64,000 bases of DNA, taken from positions 186,001-250,000 of the forward strand of contig CAMAXE010000001.1 in NCBI GenBank assembly GCA_945862145.1. Reading direction: 5' to 3'. The translations under genes and the position numbers were made by a program. This document shows, piece after piece, positions 29,751-44,387 of this stretch (its first letter is position 1; every line of letters starts with the position of its first letter). Under the pieces are notes generated by a model that was not told the DNA's origin, did not search any database, and worked only from the letters and a program-made list of their open reading frames with translations. Origin of the DNA: Klebsiella pneumoniae. GTDB taxonomy: Bacteria; Pseudomonadota; Gammaproteobacteria; Pseudomonadales; UBA5518.

Positions 29751-31296
29751 GGGCAGTCACCGCGGGCTCCGGTGCGGCAGCGGCGCCCGGTTTCACGCGC
29801 AGCCACCAGGCCCCTGCGCTCATCAGCAGCATGCCCGCGGCGAACATCAGGAACAGATCCTGCTGCGCCAGCGTGCTGGCTTCCCGGGTGATCATTGATT
29901 CCATTACCGCCATCGCAGCTTGCGGGTCCGCTGAGGGATCCTGCAGCTGCATGAACATGTCGAGCTGCCCAGCCGAATCGCGCGAGACGCTCTCCACCAG
30001 TCTTTCGCGGTGCACCACGGTCCGTTCGTCCCAGAAGGTGACGGCCACGGCGGTTCCCACGCTGGAAGCGAGCATCCGCAGGAAATTGAACAAGCCCGCA
30101 GCGCCGCTGATCTTGGCCGGCGGCAACCCCGTCATGATCGTCATCATGAGTGGTATCCAGGACAGAGGCATCGCTACGCCGATCGCAAAGCGCGTCATCG
30201 AGAGGTAGTCGAAGGAGGCGCCGGTGTTGGCGCGGGCATGCAACCACAGCGCTATGGCGCCCAAAATCCCGCCAATCGTGATCAGCGGCCGGGGATCCAT
30301 GTTGCGGAATACCTGCCCCACCACGGGAAGCGTGAACAGCGGAATGACGCTGGTGGTGGCCATCACCAGGCCGGCGGTCCGCGCGTTGTAGCCGAGAACT
30401 GTCTGCATCCATATCGGGTAGATCACGCCCGATACCACCAGGCCTGCATAAAAGATCGAGATGAGAATGCAGCCGAGCGCGAAATTGCCGTGCCTGAAAA
30501 TCGAGAGATCCACCACGGGGTGTGACTCGTCGCGCTCCCACACAAAAAACAGCAGTAGGCATGCCGCGGAGAGGGCAACCAGAACGCAGATCTGCTGCGA
30601 GGCGAACCAATCGAGCTCATGCCCGCGGTCCAGCGCGAGTTGCCCTGATATGACGCCGGTGACCAACAGCACCAGCCCGACCAGGTCGACCGGCCCCCGC
30701 ACGCGCTCGGATTCGTAGGGTCGCAGCAGCGACCACACCGCCCAGCCCGAGAGAAGGCCGAAGGGCAGATTGATGTAAAACACCCATTGCCAGCCAAGCG
30801 TGTCCGTGATGAGCCCCCCCAGTACGGGTCCCGCGATTGGAGCCACACCACTGGTAAGGCTCCATATGCCCAACGCCAGACCGTGCTTTTCCGGCGGATA
30901 GATCCTGAGCAGCAGCGACTGTGAGAGTGGCAGCAAGAGCCCCCCGGCGAGCCCCTGGAAAGCGCGAAACAGCAGCAATTGATCGAAGGTCGTGGCCGCC
31001 GCGCACAGCCAGGAGGCAAAGGTGAACAGCAGCACTGATGTCGCGAATGTGCGGACCTGTCCGAACTGACCGGTGATCCAGCCCGACAGTGGCAGCATCA
31101 CCGCAAGGCAGACGCCGTAGATGGTCATGATCCAGCTGCCCTGCGAGGGCGTCGCGGCAAGATCACCGGCGATCGTCGGCAGTGCTACCACCACGATGGT
31201 GGTGTCAAGCACGTTCATGAAGCTCGCCGTGGCGATCCCTACGGAGGCGATCAGCAGTGGCAGCCCGGCGAGGCGGGGCGGTTCGGGCGCGCTCAC
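29743..31296 (-). CDS. EmrB/QacA (DHA2) family MFS drug exporter
   Basis: A 517-residue transporter with about 14 membrane helices. The DHA2 signature in helix 1 (MNVLDTTIVVVALPTIAGDL) and the motif-C-like stretch LGIWSLTSGVAPIAGPVLGG are present. It should pump hydrophobic compounds by proton exchange through a tripartite system with the EmrA-like adaptor and an outer-membrane channel encoded elsewhere. It overlaps the adaptor gene by four bases (ATGA) and marR by eight. Confidence 0.92.
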   Translation of the reverse strand: MSAPEPPRLAGLPLLIASVGIATASFMNVLDTTIVVVALPTIAGDLAATPSQGSWIMTIYGVCLAVMLPLSGWITGQFGQVRTFATSVLLFTFASWLCAAATTFDQLLLFRAFQGLAGGLLLPLSQSLLLRIYPPEKHGLALGIWSLTSGVAPIAGPVLGGLITDTLGWQWVFYINLPFGLLSGWAVWSLLRPYESERVRGPVDLVGLVLLVTGVISGQLALDRGHELDWFASQQICVLVALSAACLLLFFVWERDESHPVVDLSIFRHGNFALGCILISIFYAGLVVSGVIYPIWMQTVLGYNARTAGLVMATTSVIPLFTLPVVGQVFRNMDPRPLITIGGILGAIALWLHARANTGASFDYLSMTRFAIGVAMPLSWIPLMMTIMTGLPPAKISGAAGLFNFLRMLASSVGTAVAVTFWDERTVVHRERLVESVSRDSAGQLDMFMQLQDPSADPQAAMAVMESMITREASTLAQQDLFLMFAAGMLLMSAGAWWLRVKPGAAAAPEPAVTAHD

Positions 31297-32450
31297 AGCG
31301 GCAAACTCGTGCTCCGCGCTGCGGCGATTGTCGCTGCAACCAGCGCATCCGCGCCGGCGTCTCGGTTGTCGTAGACCGACGAGCTTCCCAGCGGAGCCGT
31401 TCGCTCGCCGCTTGCCGTGCGGGGCGCGCTGCGGTCGTGGGTGTCGACGTCCACATGCAGGCCCGCGCCCATGGGCAGGGGATGCGCCGCATCCAATCCG
31501 CTTGCCACGCTGATGCGCACGGGTACGCGTTGCACGATCTTGATCCAGTTGCCGGTGGCGTTCTGCGCCGGCAGCAGCGCGAATACCGAGCCGGTGCCCG
31601 CACCGATGCCTGCGATATGCCCCTCGAGCATGCGCTCCTCGCCATAGAGATCCGAGAAGATGCGTACCGGCTGGCCCGGGCGCATATGGCGGAGCTGGTT
31701 CTCTTTGAAGTTAGCCTCGACCCAGCTCGAGCCCTCCTCGCTGATACTGAAGAGCGGCGTTCCCGGCGCCACACGCTGCCCCAACTGCACCCGCCGCCGG
31801 GCGATCGTGCCCGCTACCGGCGCCAGCACCGGTGCCTTGCGCAGGGCACGCCACGCCGAGCGAACGCTCGAGGCCGCAGCAGTGACCATGGGGTGTGATG
31901 CCAGTTCGCCGCTCCCGGCACGCACCTGTGCCTCGATAAGCGTGCGGCGCGACGTCTCCAGTTTGCCGTTGGTCTCCTCGGCGCGGGTGCGGGCCGCGTC
32001 GAGTTCTTCCTCAGCGACCATCTTGCGTGCCGCAAGCCGCTTGCGACGGTCGTATTCCTCGACGGCGAGGCGGTGGGTGATTTCCTTCAGCTTGAGTTCG
32101 GAACGTGCACGCTCGACCTGGGCGCGGCGTGCCTCGACTTCCTGTACGGCCAGAGCGAGCATCTGTTTGCGAGAGTCGAGCGTGAGCAGCAGATCCCCAT
32201 CGGCAACGAGGGCGAGCTCCTGCCCGGCGACCACATGATCGTTTTCTTCCGCACCGATGCGAACCACCGGTCCATCGACCTCGGCCGCCACCGTGACGAG
32301 GTTTCCCGCGAGATAGGCGTTGTCCGTGCTTTCCTGCCATTGCCCGACGCGGAGGTACCAGAGTGCGCCACCGCCGGCCACCGCAGCGAGCAGTAAAAAG
32401 ACAATCAGCAGGGTAAAACGACGGCGGCGCGGTCTGACAACGGAATTCAT
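31293..32450 (-). CDS. EmrA-like HlyD family membrane fusion protein
   Basis: A 385-residue periplasmic adaptor. One N-terminal membrane helix (RRRRFTLLIVFLLLAAVAGG) is followed by the lipoyl half (ESTDNAYLAGNLVTVAAEVD), a long alpha-helical hairpin, and the second lipoyl and beta-barrel parts (PVLAPVAGTIARRRVQLGQR). It links the EmrB-like pump to an outer-membrane channel. The ATG at 32450 has AGGAG upstream. First gene of the emrA-emrB-marR operon, behind a promoter overlapped by a palindrome. Confidence 0.92.
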   Translation of the reverse strand: MNSVVRPRRRRFTLLIVFLLLAAVAGGGALWYLRVGQWQESTDNAYLAGNLVTVAAEVDGPVVRIGAEENDHVVAGQELALVADGDLLLTLDSRKQMLALAVQEVEARRAQVERARSELKLKEITHRLAVEEYDRRKRLAARKMVAEEELDAARTRAEETNGKLETSRRTLIEAQVRAGSGELASHPMVTAAASSVRSAWRALRKAPVLAPVAGTIARRRVQLGQRVAPGTPLFSISEEGSSWVEANFKENQLRHMRPGQPVRIFSDLYGEERMLEGHIAGIGAGTGSVFALLPAQNATGNWIKIVQRVPVRISVASGLDAAHPLPMGAGLHVDVDTHDRSAPRTASGERTAPLGSSSVYDNRDAGADALVAATIAAARSTSLPL

Positions 32451-32475
32451 GCTGGCTCCTGTGCGTGGCGGCGGG

Positions 32476-32506
32476 ATGATAGAGGTTGGTCGTTGATGCA
32501 TCAACG
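32476..32506 (-). promoter_or_regulatory. emrAB promoter with MarR-type operator palindrome
   Basis: On the minus strand TTGATG (32504-32499) and TATCAT (32481-32476) are spaced by exactly 17 bases, a good sigma-70 promoter. The -35 is embedded in the perfect 16-bp palindrome CGTTGATGCATCAACG (32491-32506). A dimeric repressor bound there would block polymerase. The operon's own MarR protein is the natural candidate. The emrA start is 25 bases beyond the -10. Confidence 0.75.
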
Positions 32507-32588
32507 GTACTGAGGCAGCGATCCTCTGCCGCCGCCGGTGCAGATCAGGCTAGACTCTGTCTGCGAATCAAAACAGCATTGGAACACC

Positions 32589-33842
32589 ATGGATTTCGTT
32601 CCCTACGCAGTGCCTTTCTTCCTGCTGGCCATCGCACTCGAGTACGTGTGGGGGCGGAGCGTCGGCCGTAATACGTACCGGTTGAACGACACCATCAACA
32701 GCTTGAGCCTCGGCACCTTGAGTACGGCGATCAAATTGCTGGGCCTCGACCTGGCAGGGACAGCTTTCAATCTGATCGAGAGCCATTTCACGGTTTTCAG
32801 GCTGGATGCATCCTCGGTTTGGACCTGGCTTGCAGCCCTCCTTGCCTACGATTTTTGCTATTACTGGTTCCACCGCATCAGTCATGAGCGCACCCTGCTG
32901 TGGGCCGCGCACGTGGTGCATCACCAGAGTGAGGAGTTCAACCTTTCCACCGCCCTGCGCCAGACGAGCACCGGCTTCCTGCTCGGGTGGGTGTTCTACC
33001 TGCCGTGTTTCGCGCTGGGTATTCCCGGCAAAGTGTTTGTCAGCGTCGCCTCGCTGCACCTGATCTACCAGTTCTGGATCCACTCGCGGCATATCCCCAA
33101 GCTGGGCCCGCTCGAATGGGTGCTCGTCACGGCATCGAACCACCGGGTGCATCACGCCCAGAACCCGGGCTATGTCGACACCAATTATGGCGGGCTGCTG
33201 ATCATCTGGGACCGCCTGTTCGGGACCTTTGCCGAGGAGCGTGAACAGGACCCGTGCGTGTACGGCATCCTCGGGCCGTTGCGCAGCTGGAACCCGCTTT
33301 GGGCGAACCTGCATATTTACGCAGGTATGGTCCACGACCTCGGGCACACCCGGGACTGGGCGAGCAAGCTGCGGGTGCTCGTGAGTCGCACCGGCTGGCG
33401 CCCGCAGGATGTATCCCTGCGCTTTCCGCGGGAGAAGTCCGATTTGCGGGATTTCAGACGTTTCGATCCCCCGGTCCCCACAGCAGCCCGCCTCTACGTT
33501 GGGCTGCACTTCCTTGCGCTAAGCGCTTTTTCCCTCTGGTTGATGGCGGCTGCCCCCGAGCTCGCACCGGCGCCGCGTGCCGCGCTTTTGGCGTATCTGG
33601 CGCTCTGGCTGGTTACGATCGGGATGATGATCGAGAGGCCCTTGGCAGGGCTGCGTCTCGAGTGGCTACGTTTGTCCCTGTGTCTCGCAGTCCCTGTGTT
33701 GTCCGGGGGCTTGTATGCGTCTTATCTGATGTGGGCTGCCTATCTGGCGGGCTCGCTGGCGCTGTTGTCAGGGATGGGCAAAATCGTGCGTGCGCAACTC
33801 CTATCCGCAGAGGCTGCGGGCCTAGCCTGCCCGACCGGTTAA
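32589..33842 (+). CDS. Sterol desaturase / fatty acid hydroxylase family membrane protein
   Basis: A 417-residue integral membrane protein with several helices at both ends. The di-iron histidine boxes of the family are HRISHE, HVVHHQSEEFN and NHRVHHAQN, followed by NYGGLLIIWDRLFGTF. The length and the extra C-terminal helices resemble alkylglycerol-monooxygenase-like members more than short carotenoid hydroxylases. The substrate is a lipid by family precedent but cannot be read from sequence. The ATG at 32589 gives MDFVPYAVPFFLL. It diverges from the emr operon. Confidence 0.87.
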   Translation: MDFVPYAVPFFLLAIALEYVWGRSVGRNTYRLNDTINSLSLGTLSTAIKLLGLDLAGTAFNLIESHFTVFRLDASSVWTWLAALLAYDFCYYWFHRISHERTLLWAAHVVHHQSEEFNLSTALRQTSTGFLLGWVFYLPCFALGIPGKVFVSVASLHLIYQFWIHSRHIPKLGPLEWVLVTASNHRVHHAQNPGYVDTNYGGLLIIWDRLFGTFAEEREQDPCVYGILGPLRSWNPLWANLHIYAGMVHDLGHTRDWASKLRVLVSRTGWRPQDVSLRFPREKSDLRDFRRFDPPVPTAARLYVGLHFLALSAFSLWLMAAAPELAPAPRAALLAYLALWLVTIGMMIERPLAGLRLEWLRLSLCLAVPVLSGGLYASYLMWAAYLAGSLALLSGMGKIVRAQLLSAEAAGLACPTG

Positions 33843-33955
33843 AAAAAAAGTAACAGACGGCGGCTCGGTGGATTGCTAGAGAATGTTCTAAAATCCGCAG
33901 AGTACATCTGTGCGTAGAAATGCGGCCCCCTAGGTTTTACGGGAAGGAACCCGAC

Positions 33956-35215
33956 ATGAGTGTCCAGAAAACCACAATTGCCCGCGCTGGCCGGTTTCAG
34001 AAGGTCACGGAGCGTCTGCGCCTGCCGGTCTGGGGCGTCAAGGTGGGCATGCGGATTGTCGAACTGGACCGCCCCTGGACCGAGACACCCTTCCTGTTCC
34101 AGGGTTTCGCCATCGGGAGCGTTGAGCACATCGAGGAGCTTGGCAAGTATTGCCAGGAGGTATTGGTCGAGTTCGATCGCGAGGAGTGGATGCCCCCCAC
34201 GGAGCGCGGCGTGCTCACACCACCCGCATCGCGCACCGCCTACGAGTACCACGCCGCCACACCCCGTGACTATGGCAGTGCCGGCACGGTGGTCTCCGCC
34301 AGCCAGTCGCTCACCCGCAGCCTGATGGACGATGTGCGCCTCGGTAAGGCCATCGACATCAAAGAGATCAAGGCGACGGTGTCGTCAGCGGTAAAGTCGA
34401 TCATCGATTCGCCGGATGCCATGCAGTGGATGCAGAAAGTACGCGATCGCAGCGAGTACACGGCGGAGCACTGCGTGAACGTGGGGCTGCTGGCGATCAC
34501 GTTTGGACGGCATTTGGGATACAGCGAGGAAGACCTCAACACGATCGGCATGGCCGGGATGCTGCACGATGTGGGGAAGGCGTTCACTCCCGTAGATATC
34601 CTCCACAAGGATGGAGCGCTGAACGCCGAAGAATTTCTGATCATGCGCAATCACACCACTGATGGCCGCAACATCCTGATCGGCCAGCCGGATGTCGACC
34701 CGGCTTGTGTGGATTCCGCGTATTCGCACCACGAATCCCTCGATGGCACCGGCTATCCGCGCAAGATCAAGGCGAGTGGCATTTCCGATCTCACGCGGAT
34801 CGTCACGATCTGTGATGTCTACGACGCGATCACCTCAGATCGCTGTTACCGCAACGGGCAGTCCTCTCTGCGTGCGATGGATGTGCTGAACCGCGAGGCC
34901 GGCCTCAAGTTCGACACCCGCCTCGTCGAGGAGTTCGTCCGTTGCATTGGCCTCTACCCCACGGGCAGCGTGGTGGAGCTGCGCAACGGTTCCCACGGTA
35001 TCGTGGTCAGCACCAACTACCGCAACCGTCGCCTGCCGCGCGTGCTGGTGGTGCGCGGGGAGGACAGCCAGCCCTGCGAGGAGCGTGTACTCGACCTCCA
35101 GCGCGTATCGGGGGTGGATGGGCAGGAGGGCTTGTTGATACGCACGGTGGTGCCCAACGGTCGTCTGGGCATCCGTGTCGAAGAATATGTGCGTCGGGGA
35201 CTCAACATCTCCTGA
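33956..35215 (+). CDS. HD-GYP domain cyclic-di-GMP phosphodiesterase with DUF3391
   Basis: A 419-residue cytoplasmic protein. An N-terminal DUF3391-type domain (LPVWGVKVGMRIVELDRPW) precedes the HD-GYP domain. The metal-binding and signature residues are complete: EHCVNVGLLA, GMLHDVGKAF, NHTTDGRNIL, HHESLDGTGYP and ICDVYDAITSDRCYRN. An active phosphodiesterase that degrades cyclic-di-GMP is therefore likely, which would favour motility over biofilm growth. The ATG at 33956 has GGAAGGA upstream. A methyltransferase gene starts 28 bases after the stop. Confidence 0.92.
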   Translation: MSVQKTTIARAGRFQKVTERLRLPVWGVKVGMRIVELDRPWTETPFLFQGFAIGSVEHIEELGKYCQEVLVEFDREEWMPPTERGVLTPPASRTAYEYHAATPRDYGSAGTVVSASQSLTRSLMDDVRLGKAIDIKEIKATVSSAVKSIIDSPDAMQWMQKVRDRSEYTAEHCVNVGLLAITFGRHLGYSEEDLNTIGMAGMLHDVGKAFTPVDILHKDGALNAEEFLIMRNHTTDGRNILIGQPDVDPACVDSAYSHHESLDGTGYPRKIKASGISDLTRIVTICDVYDAITSDRCYRNGQSSLRAMDVLNREAGLKFDTRLVEEFVRCIGLYPTGSVVELRNGSHGIVVSTNYRNRRLPRVLVVRGEDSQPCEERVLDLQRVSGVDGQEGLLIRTVVPNGRLGIRVEEYVRRGLNIS

Positions 35216-35243
35216 TGACCCTCTCCCGCCGCGAGTACACCGC

Positions 35244-35867
35244 GTGAGCTTCTACGAAAACCGCATCCTGCCCTGGCTGATAGACGTTGGCTGCGGCACC
35301 AGCCCGATCATGAAGCAGCGCGCCAAGGTGGTGCCCGGCGCGAGAGGTGCCGTGCTTGAGATCGGCATGGGCTCCGGACACAACCTTGCGTTCTACGACC
35401 CGGCGCAGGTCGATCTGGTCTGGGGCCTTGAGCCCAGCGCGAGCATGCGTCGCCGCGCCGAACCCAGACTGCTCACATCACCGGTTCCCGTGCGCTGGCT
35501 CGATCTGCCCGGCGAGCGGGTACCGCTTGAAGACGACAGTGTCGACACGGTGGTGCTTACCTACACCCTCTGTACCATCCCGGACTGGGCCGCGGCACTG
35601 CGTCAGATGCGGCGTGTGCTCAAACCGCAGGGGCGTTTGCTGTTCTGCGAGCATGGTGCCGCGCCGGATCCACAGGTCCGGGCCTGGCAGGCGCGCATCA
35701 ATCCAGGCTGGCGCCGCCTCTGCGGCGGCTGCAATCTCGATCGTGACATCCCGGCATTGCTCGCCCAGGGCGGCTTCGAGATCGATCGGCTGGAGACGGG
35801 CTACATTCCCGGCACGCCGCGTATCGCGGCCTTCAACTACTGGGGCAGCGCACGCGCGACGCCCTGA
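35244..35867 (+). CDS. Class I SAM-dependent methyltransferase
   Basis: A 207-residue cytoplasmic methyltransferase of the UbiE/METTL7-like type. The SAM-binding motif I is VLEIGMGSGHNLAFYD, motif II-like LVWGLEPSASM, and DTVVLTYTLCTIPDW precedes the RVLKPQGRLLFCEHG strand. The GTG at 35244 gives (M)SFYENRILPWLIDVGCG, as in homologues. The substrate is unknown. It probably shares a message with the HD-GYP gene. Confidence 0.87.
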   Translation: MSFYENRILPWLIDVGCGTSPIMKQRAKVVPGARGAVLEIGMGSGHNLAFYDPAQVDLVWGLEPSASMRRRAEPRLLTSPVPVRWLDLPGERVPLEDDSVDTVVLTYTLCTIPDWAAALRQMRRVLKPQGRLLFCEHGAAPDPQVRAWQARINPGWRRLCGGCNLDRDIPALLAQGGFEIDRLETGYIPGTPRIAAFNYWGSARATP

Positions 35868-35870
35868 GCC

Positions 35871-36254
35871 TCAGTTGTCCTCGGGCTTGGTGAAGCCCGG
35901 GATCGGGCCGCGCTGGGGGCGAGGCTGGGGGGCGGCGGGCACTGCATCCGGATCCTCGTGGTCAGCCAGCACGGCCCCTGCGCTGCGAAAACCTACCGTC
36001 ATCGCGGCGTTGAGCTCTTGCGTGGAATAGCCCTTCCCCTCGCAGCGCTGCATGGAGTCGTACATCCGCCCCGCCCGCATCTTGCAGCGGGAATCCTGGC
36101 GGTCGAACTCCTGGGTGCACTCGGTCCAGCGCCGGGAGTCGGCCGCCAGCGTCTCCAGGCAGTTTGGTGGCAAGCCCATCGCCTGGAGCCGCGCCGACAT
36201 CAGCCCGGCAGCCAGAGCGACACCAATCCACGCACGGTCCCTGATCCTTGGCAT
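35871..36254 (-). CDS. Small exported protein of unknown function
   Basis: A 127-residue protein not recognised as a named family. From the ATG at 36254 it has a signal-peptide-like N-terminus (MPRIRDRAWIGVALAAGLMS, then ARLQA). Four cysteines follow in the mature part (NCLETL, WTECTQEF, SRCKMRAG, QRCEGKG), enough for two disulfide bonds in the periplasm, and a proline-rich tail. It converges on the methyltransferase gene with 3 bases between stops. An ATG farther upstream (36389) would hide the signal peptide. Confidence 0.65.
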   Translation of the reverse strand: MPRIRDRAWIGVALAAGLMSARLQAMGLPPNCLETLAADSRRWTECTQEFDRQDSRCKMRAGRMYDSMQRCEGKGYSTQELNAAMTVGFRSAGAVLADHEDPDAVPAAPQPRPQRGPIPGFTKPEDN

Positions 36255-36409
36255 TGCCGACTGGTCTCCGCACAGTGAATCTCGGCCGAGTATAGACGAG
36301 GCGCTGGCCCCGCCGCCTTCCAGTCGACCGGAGTCACCGCGGATGATGTATAGCCTCGCGGCTGCGGTTACTCTCCCGGTGGCAAGCAAAGTCAGGCGGA
36401 GCAGCAGCG

Positions 36410-38110
36410 ATGAGCACGGGCAGTGGGTGGGCTTACGAGACGGATGTGGTGGTGGTTGGCTCGGGGGCGGGGGCCTTGACGGCGGCAGTGCGAGCCCGGG
36501 ACCTCGGCTGCGAGGTGCTGGTGATCGAGAAGACCCCGCAGTACGGCGGCACCTCAGCGATGTCCGGCGGCGTGCTGTGGTTGCCAGACAGTCCGCTGAT
36601 ACCCGCAGCCGGCGCCAGCGATTCGGCGGAGGAGGGCAAGCGGTACCTCCATGAGGTGGTGGCGGAACCTGCGCTTGCCGGGCGCATTGATGCCTTTGTC
36701 GACAATATCCCGGCGTTTATCGACTACATCCACCGCGCCACGCATCTGCGATTCGCTGTGCTGCCCCAGTTTCCCGATATGTATCCCGATCATCCGGCTG
36801 CCAAGATGCACCGCTGTCACGAGGCGCTGCCGTTCCATGGGCGGGTGCTGCCGGATGCCGAACTTCTGGCTCTCAGGCCGCAGCATCCACAGACCGCACT
36901 GTTCGGTCGCATCGGCTGGACCCCCAGCGAATCGCTGATTCTCCAGGCCCGTGGTCCGGGCTGGAAGCAGGTGGCTTTCAGCATGGTCGCGCGCTATCTC
37001 CTCGACCTGCCATGGCGCCTGCGTTCGCTGCGTGACCGCCGGCTGGTGCTCGGCGGTGCGCTGGTGGGTGCGCTGCGCCGCTCGATGCTCGATCGAAGCA
37101 TGCCGCTGTGGCTGCAGACACCGTTCGAGTCCTTCATTCAGGATGACAGCGGTACCGTGACCGGCGTGGTCGCACGGCGTGATGGCGTGAGCGCGAGGAT
37201 CCGTGCACGCAAGGGCGTGATTCTCGCCAGTGGAGGCTTCGAGCGCAGCGCGGAGATGCGCGCGCAGTATCTCGGTCAGCCCACCGATCCGCGCTGGAGC
37301 GCTGGTTCGCCAGGCAACACCGGTGAGGTTATCCGGGCGGCCGCCGGGCTCGGTGCTCGACTCGAGTTCATGGACGAGGGCTGGTGGGGCCCGACTGTTC
37401 TGATGCCCGGCGAGCCACAGGCGCGCATGCTTATCATCGAGAAAAACCTTCCTGGATCGATCATCGTGAACCGTGCGGGGCGCCGTTTCGTGAACGAGAG
37501 CTCGTCGTACACCAAGGTGATCCGCGGGATATTTGCCGCCAATCGCACTGGCGAGGAATCCATTCCCGCTTACATGATTTTCGACGCCACCTACCGCGGA
37601 CGTTTCCCGATCGGCCCGATGCTGCCCAGCAACTTCCAGCCTGACTGGGCCGTTCCCGCGGCGGTGAAGGAGGCCATCCCCAGCGCCCCGGACGTGCGCG
37701 CTCTGGCGCTCAAGCTGGGCGTGGATCCCGAGGGGCTGGCAAAGACTGTTACTGATTTCAACGCCTACGCACGCAGCGGCAGCGACCCCGACTTCCAGCG
37801 CGGTGACGCCAACTACGATCGCTACTACGGGTATCCGCACGAGCACCCCAATCCCTGCCTCGGGCCGCTCGAGAAGGCGCCGTTCTACGGCGTGAAGATT
37901 TACCCCGGCGAACTGGGCACCAAGGGGGGTGTGGCCGTGGATGCGCGTGCGCGTGCCCTGCGCGAGGACGGCTCGGTGATCGAGGGGCTCTATGCGATCG
38001 GTAACTGCAGTTCGCCCGTAACCGGAAGCACGTACCCCGCCTCGGGCTCCACGCTGGCCCCGGCGATGGTCTTCGGCTTTGTGGCAGGTGGGGATGTGGC
38101 GTCTCGCTAG
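36410..38110 (+). CDS. 3-ketosteroid delta1-dehydrogenase-like FAD flavoprotein
   Basis: A 566-residue flavoprotein of the fumarate reductase/KstD superfamily. The FAD-binding motif VVVVGSGAGALTAAVRARD is at the N-terminus, and ATG follows a GGAG. The C-terminal motif STYPASGSTLAPAMVFGFVA resembles the substrate/FAD end of ketosteroid dehydrogenases, including the conserved tyrosine. It may introduce a double bond in a steroid or related cyclic ketone, but no other steroid-degradation gene is adjacent, so the substrate is unproven. Confidence 0.8.
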   Translation: MSTGSGWAYETDVVVVGSGAGALTAAVRARDLGCEVLVIEKTPQYGGTSAMSGGVLWLPDSPLIPAAGASDSAEEGKRYLHEVVAEPALAGRIDAFVDNIPAFIDYIHRATHLRFAVLPQFPDMYPDHPAAKMHRCHEALPFHGRVLPDAELLALRPQHPQTALFGRIGWTPSESLILQARGPGWKQVAFSMVARYLLDLPWRLRSLRDRRLVLGGALVGALRRSMLDRSMPLWLQTPFESFIQDDSGTVTGVVARRDGVSARIRARKGVILASGGFERSAEMRAQYLGQPTDPRWSAGSPGNTGEVIRAAAGLGARLEFMDEGWWGPTVLMPGEPQARMLIIEKNLPGSIIVNRAGRRFVNESSSYTKVIRGIFAANRTGEESIPAYMIFDATYRGRFPIGPMLPSNFQPDWAVPAAVKEAIPSAPDVRALALKLGVDPEGLAKTVTDFNAYARSGSDPDFQRGDANYDRYYGYPHEHPNPCLGPLEKAPFYGVKIYPGELGTKGGVAVDARARALREDGSVIEGLYAIGNCSSPVTGSTYPASGSTLAPAMVFGFVAGGDVASR

Positions 38111-38160
38111 GCAAGCCATTCCTGTCTTTATCTCCAATCCCTTTGCTGGATAACCCAACC

Positions 38161-43598
<5,438 letters not shown>

Positions 43599-43602
<4 letters not shown>

Positions 43603-43916
43603 GCGGCGATAGCTGGCAGTCGGCATTGCGCAGGGAAATCCTGCCGGCGCTGCGCACGATTGCCCGTGGTGAGGGCGCGACACCGGCACAGCGGTTTCGG
43701 GCCGAGGGTTTCGCGGCCGCGATCTCTGCCTTGGGTATCGCCCCGCCCGCGGCAGTCGCAGCGGAGCTGTGCAGTCTCTATGCCGAGGTGCTCGGTGATG
43801 CCGCCGCCGGTTATGCCGCGCATGAGTTTCTTGCGGCCGACGACACTGGCGTTGAGCGACCCTGCCTGCCGGTCCGGCTTCCCCGTGCCCCGGTGTTTCG
43901 CGGCTCGGCGGCCTGA
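43599..43916 (+). CDS. Small protein coupled to the tandem UvrA (unknown)
   Basis: A 105-residue predicted soluble, alanine-rich helical protein with no recognised family. Its ATG overlaps the stop of the UvrA-like gene (ATGA), so it is very likely translated by coupling. No signal peptide, membrane helix or metal motif is seen; two cysteines are isolated. It may be an accessory partner of the UvrA-like ATPase, which is inference from the overlap alone. Confidence 0.65.
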
Positions 43917-43954
43917 GTACTGCCGGATCCTGCTTCATCCAGAGGAGTCTTCGC

Positions 43955-44383
43955 ATGATGCATATCGAACCCGTACCCGAGCAGTTCCGCGCGCTGCTCG
44001 CACTCGATCAGTCCACCGGGCCGGTCGAGATGATCAATATGCTGAGGTATCGCGAGCATGCCGCGTATGCGCCCGATAGTGGCCACGCACCCTGCAGCGG
44101 CCTCGAGGCCTATCTGCGCTACGGTCTTGCGGTACAGGCATTTCTGGACCGGGCAGGCGCCCGGGTGGTTTGGCACGGCCAGCCGCTCCTGATGCTGATC
44201 GGTCCCGATGACAAGCAGTGGGGCGATGTGCTGATCGTGCGCTATCCCGATCTGCGCGCGTTTGTAGGCATGATCACGGATCCCGCCTACCTCGAGATCG
44301 CGGTGCATCGCAGCGCCGCCCTCGAGGACTCCCGACTGATCGTGACGACGCCCGCGGGATCACTGGCAGGCGCGTCTGACTGA
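43955..44383 (+). CDS. DUF1330 family protein
   Basis: A 142-residue cytoplasmic protein of the dimeric alpha/beta-barrel type. Recognisable stretches are PVEMINMLRYREHA, GLEAYLRYG and DVLIVRYPDLRAFVGMITDPAY. The function of DUF1330 proteins is unknown. The ATG at 43955 is preceded by AGAGGAG at about 10 bases. It converges on the HIT gene with 4 bases between stops. Confidence 0.82.
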   Translation: MMHIEPVPEQFRALLALDQSTGPVEMINMLRYREHAAYAPDSGHAPCSGLEAYLRYGLAVQAFLDRAGARVVWHGQPLLMLIGPDDKQWGDVLIVRYPDLRAFVGMITDPAYLEIAVHRSAALEDSRLIVTTPAGSLAGASD

Positions 44384-44387
44384 GCCT

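Noticed and set aside
36554-38158. 534-codon minus-strand frame across the flavoprotein gene
   Set aside because: Shadow of the plus-strand flavoprotein with FAD motif; no recognisable domain.
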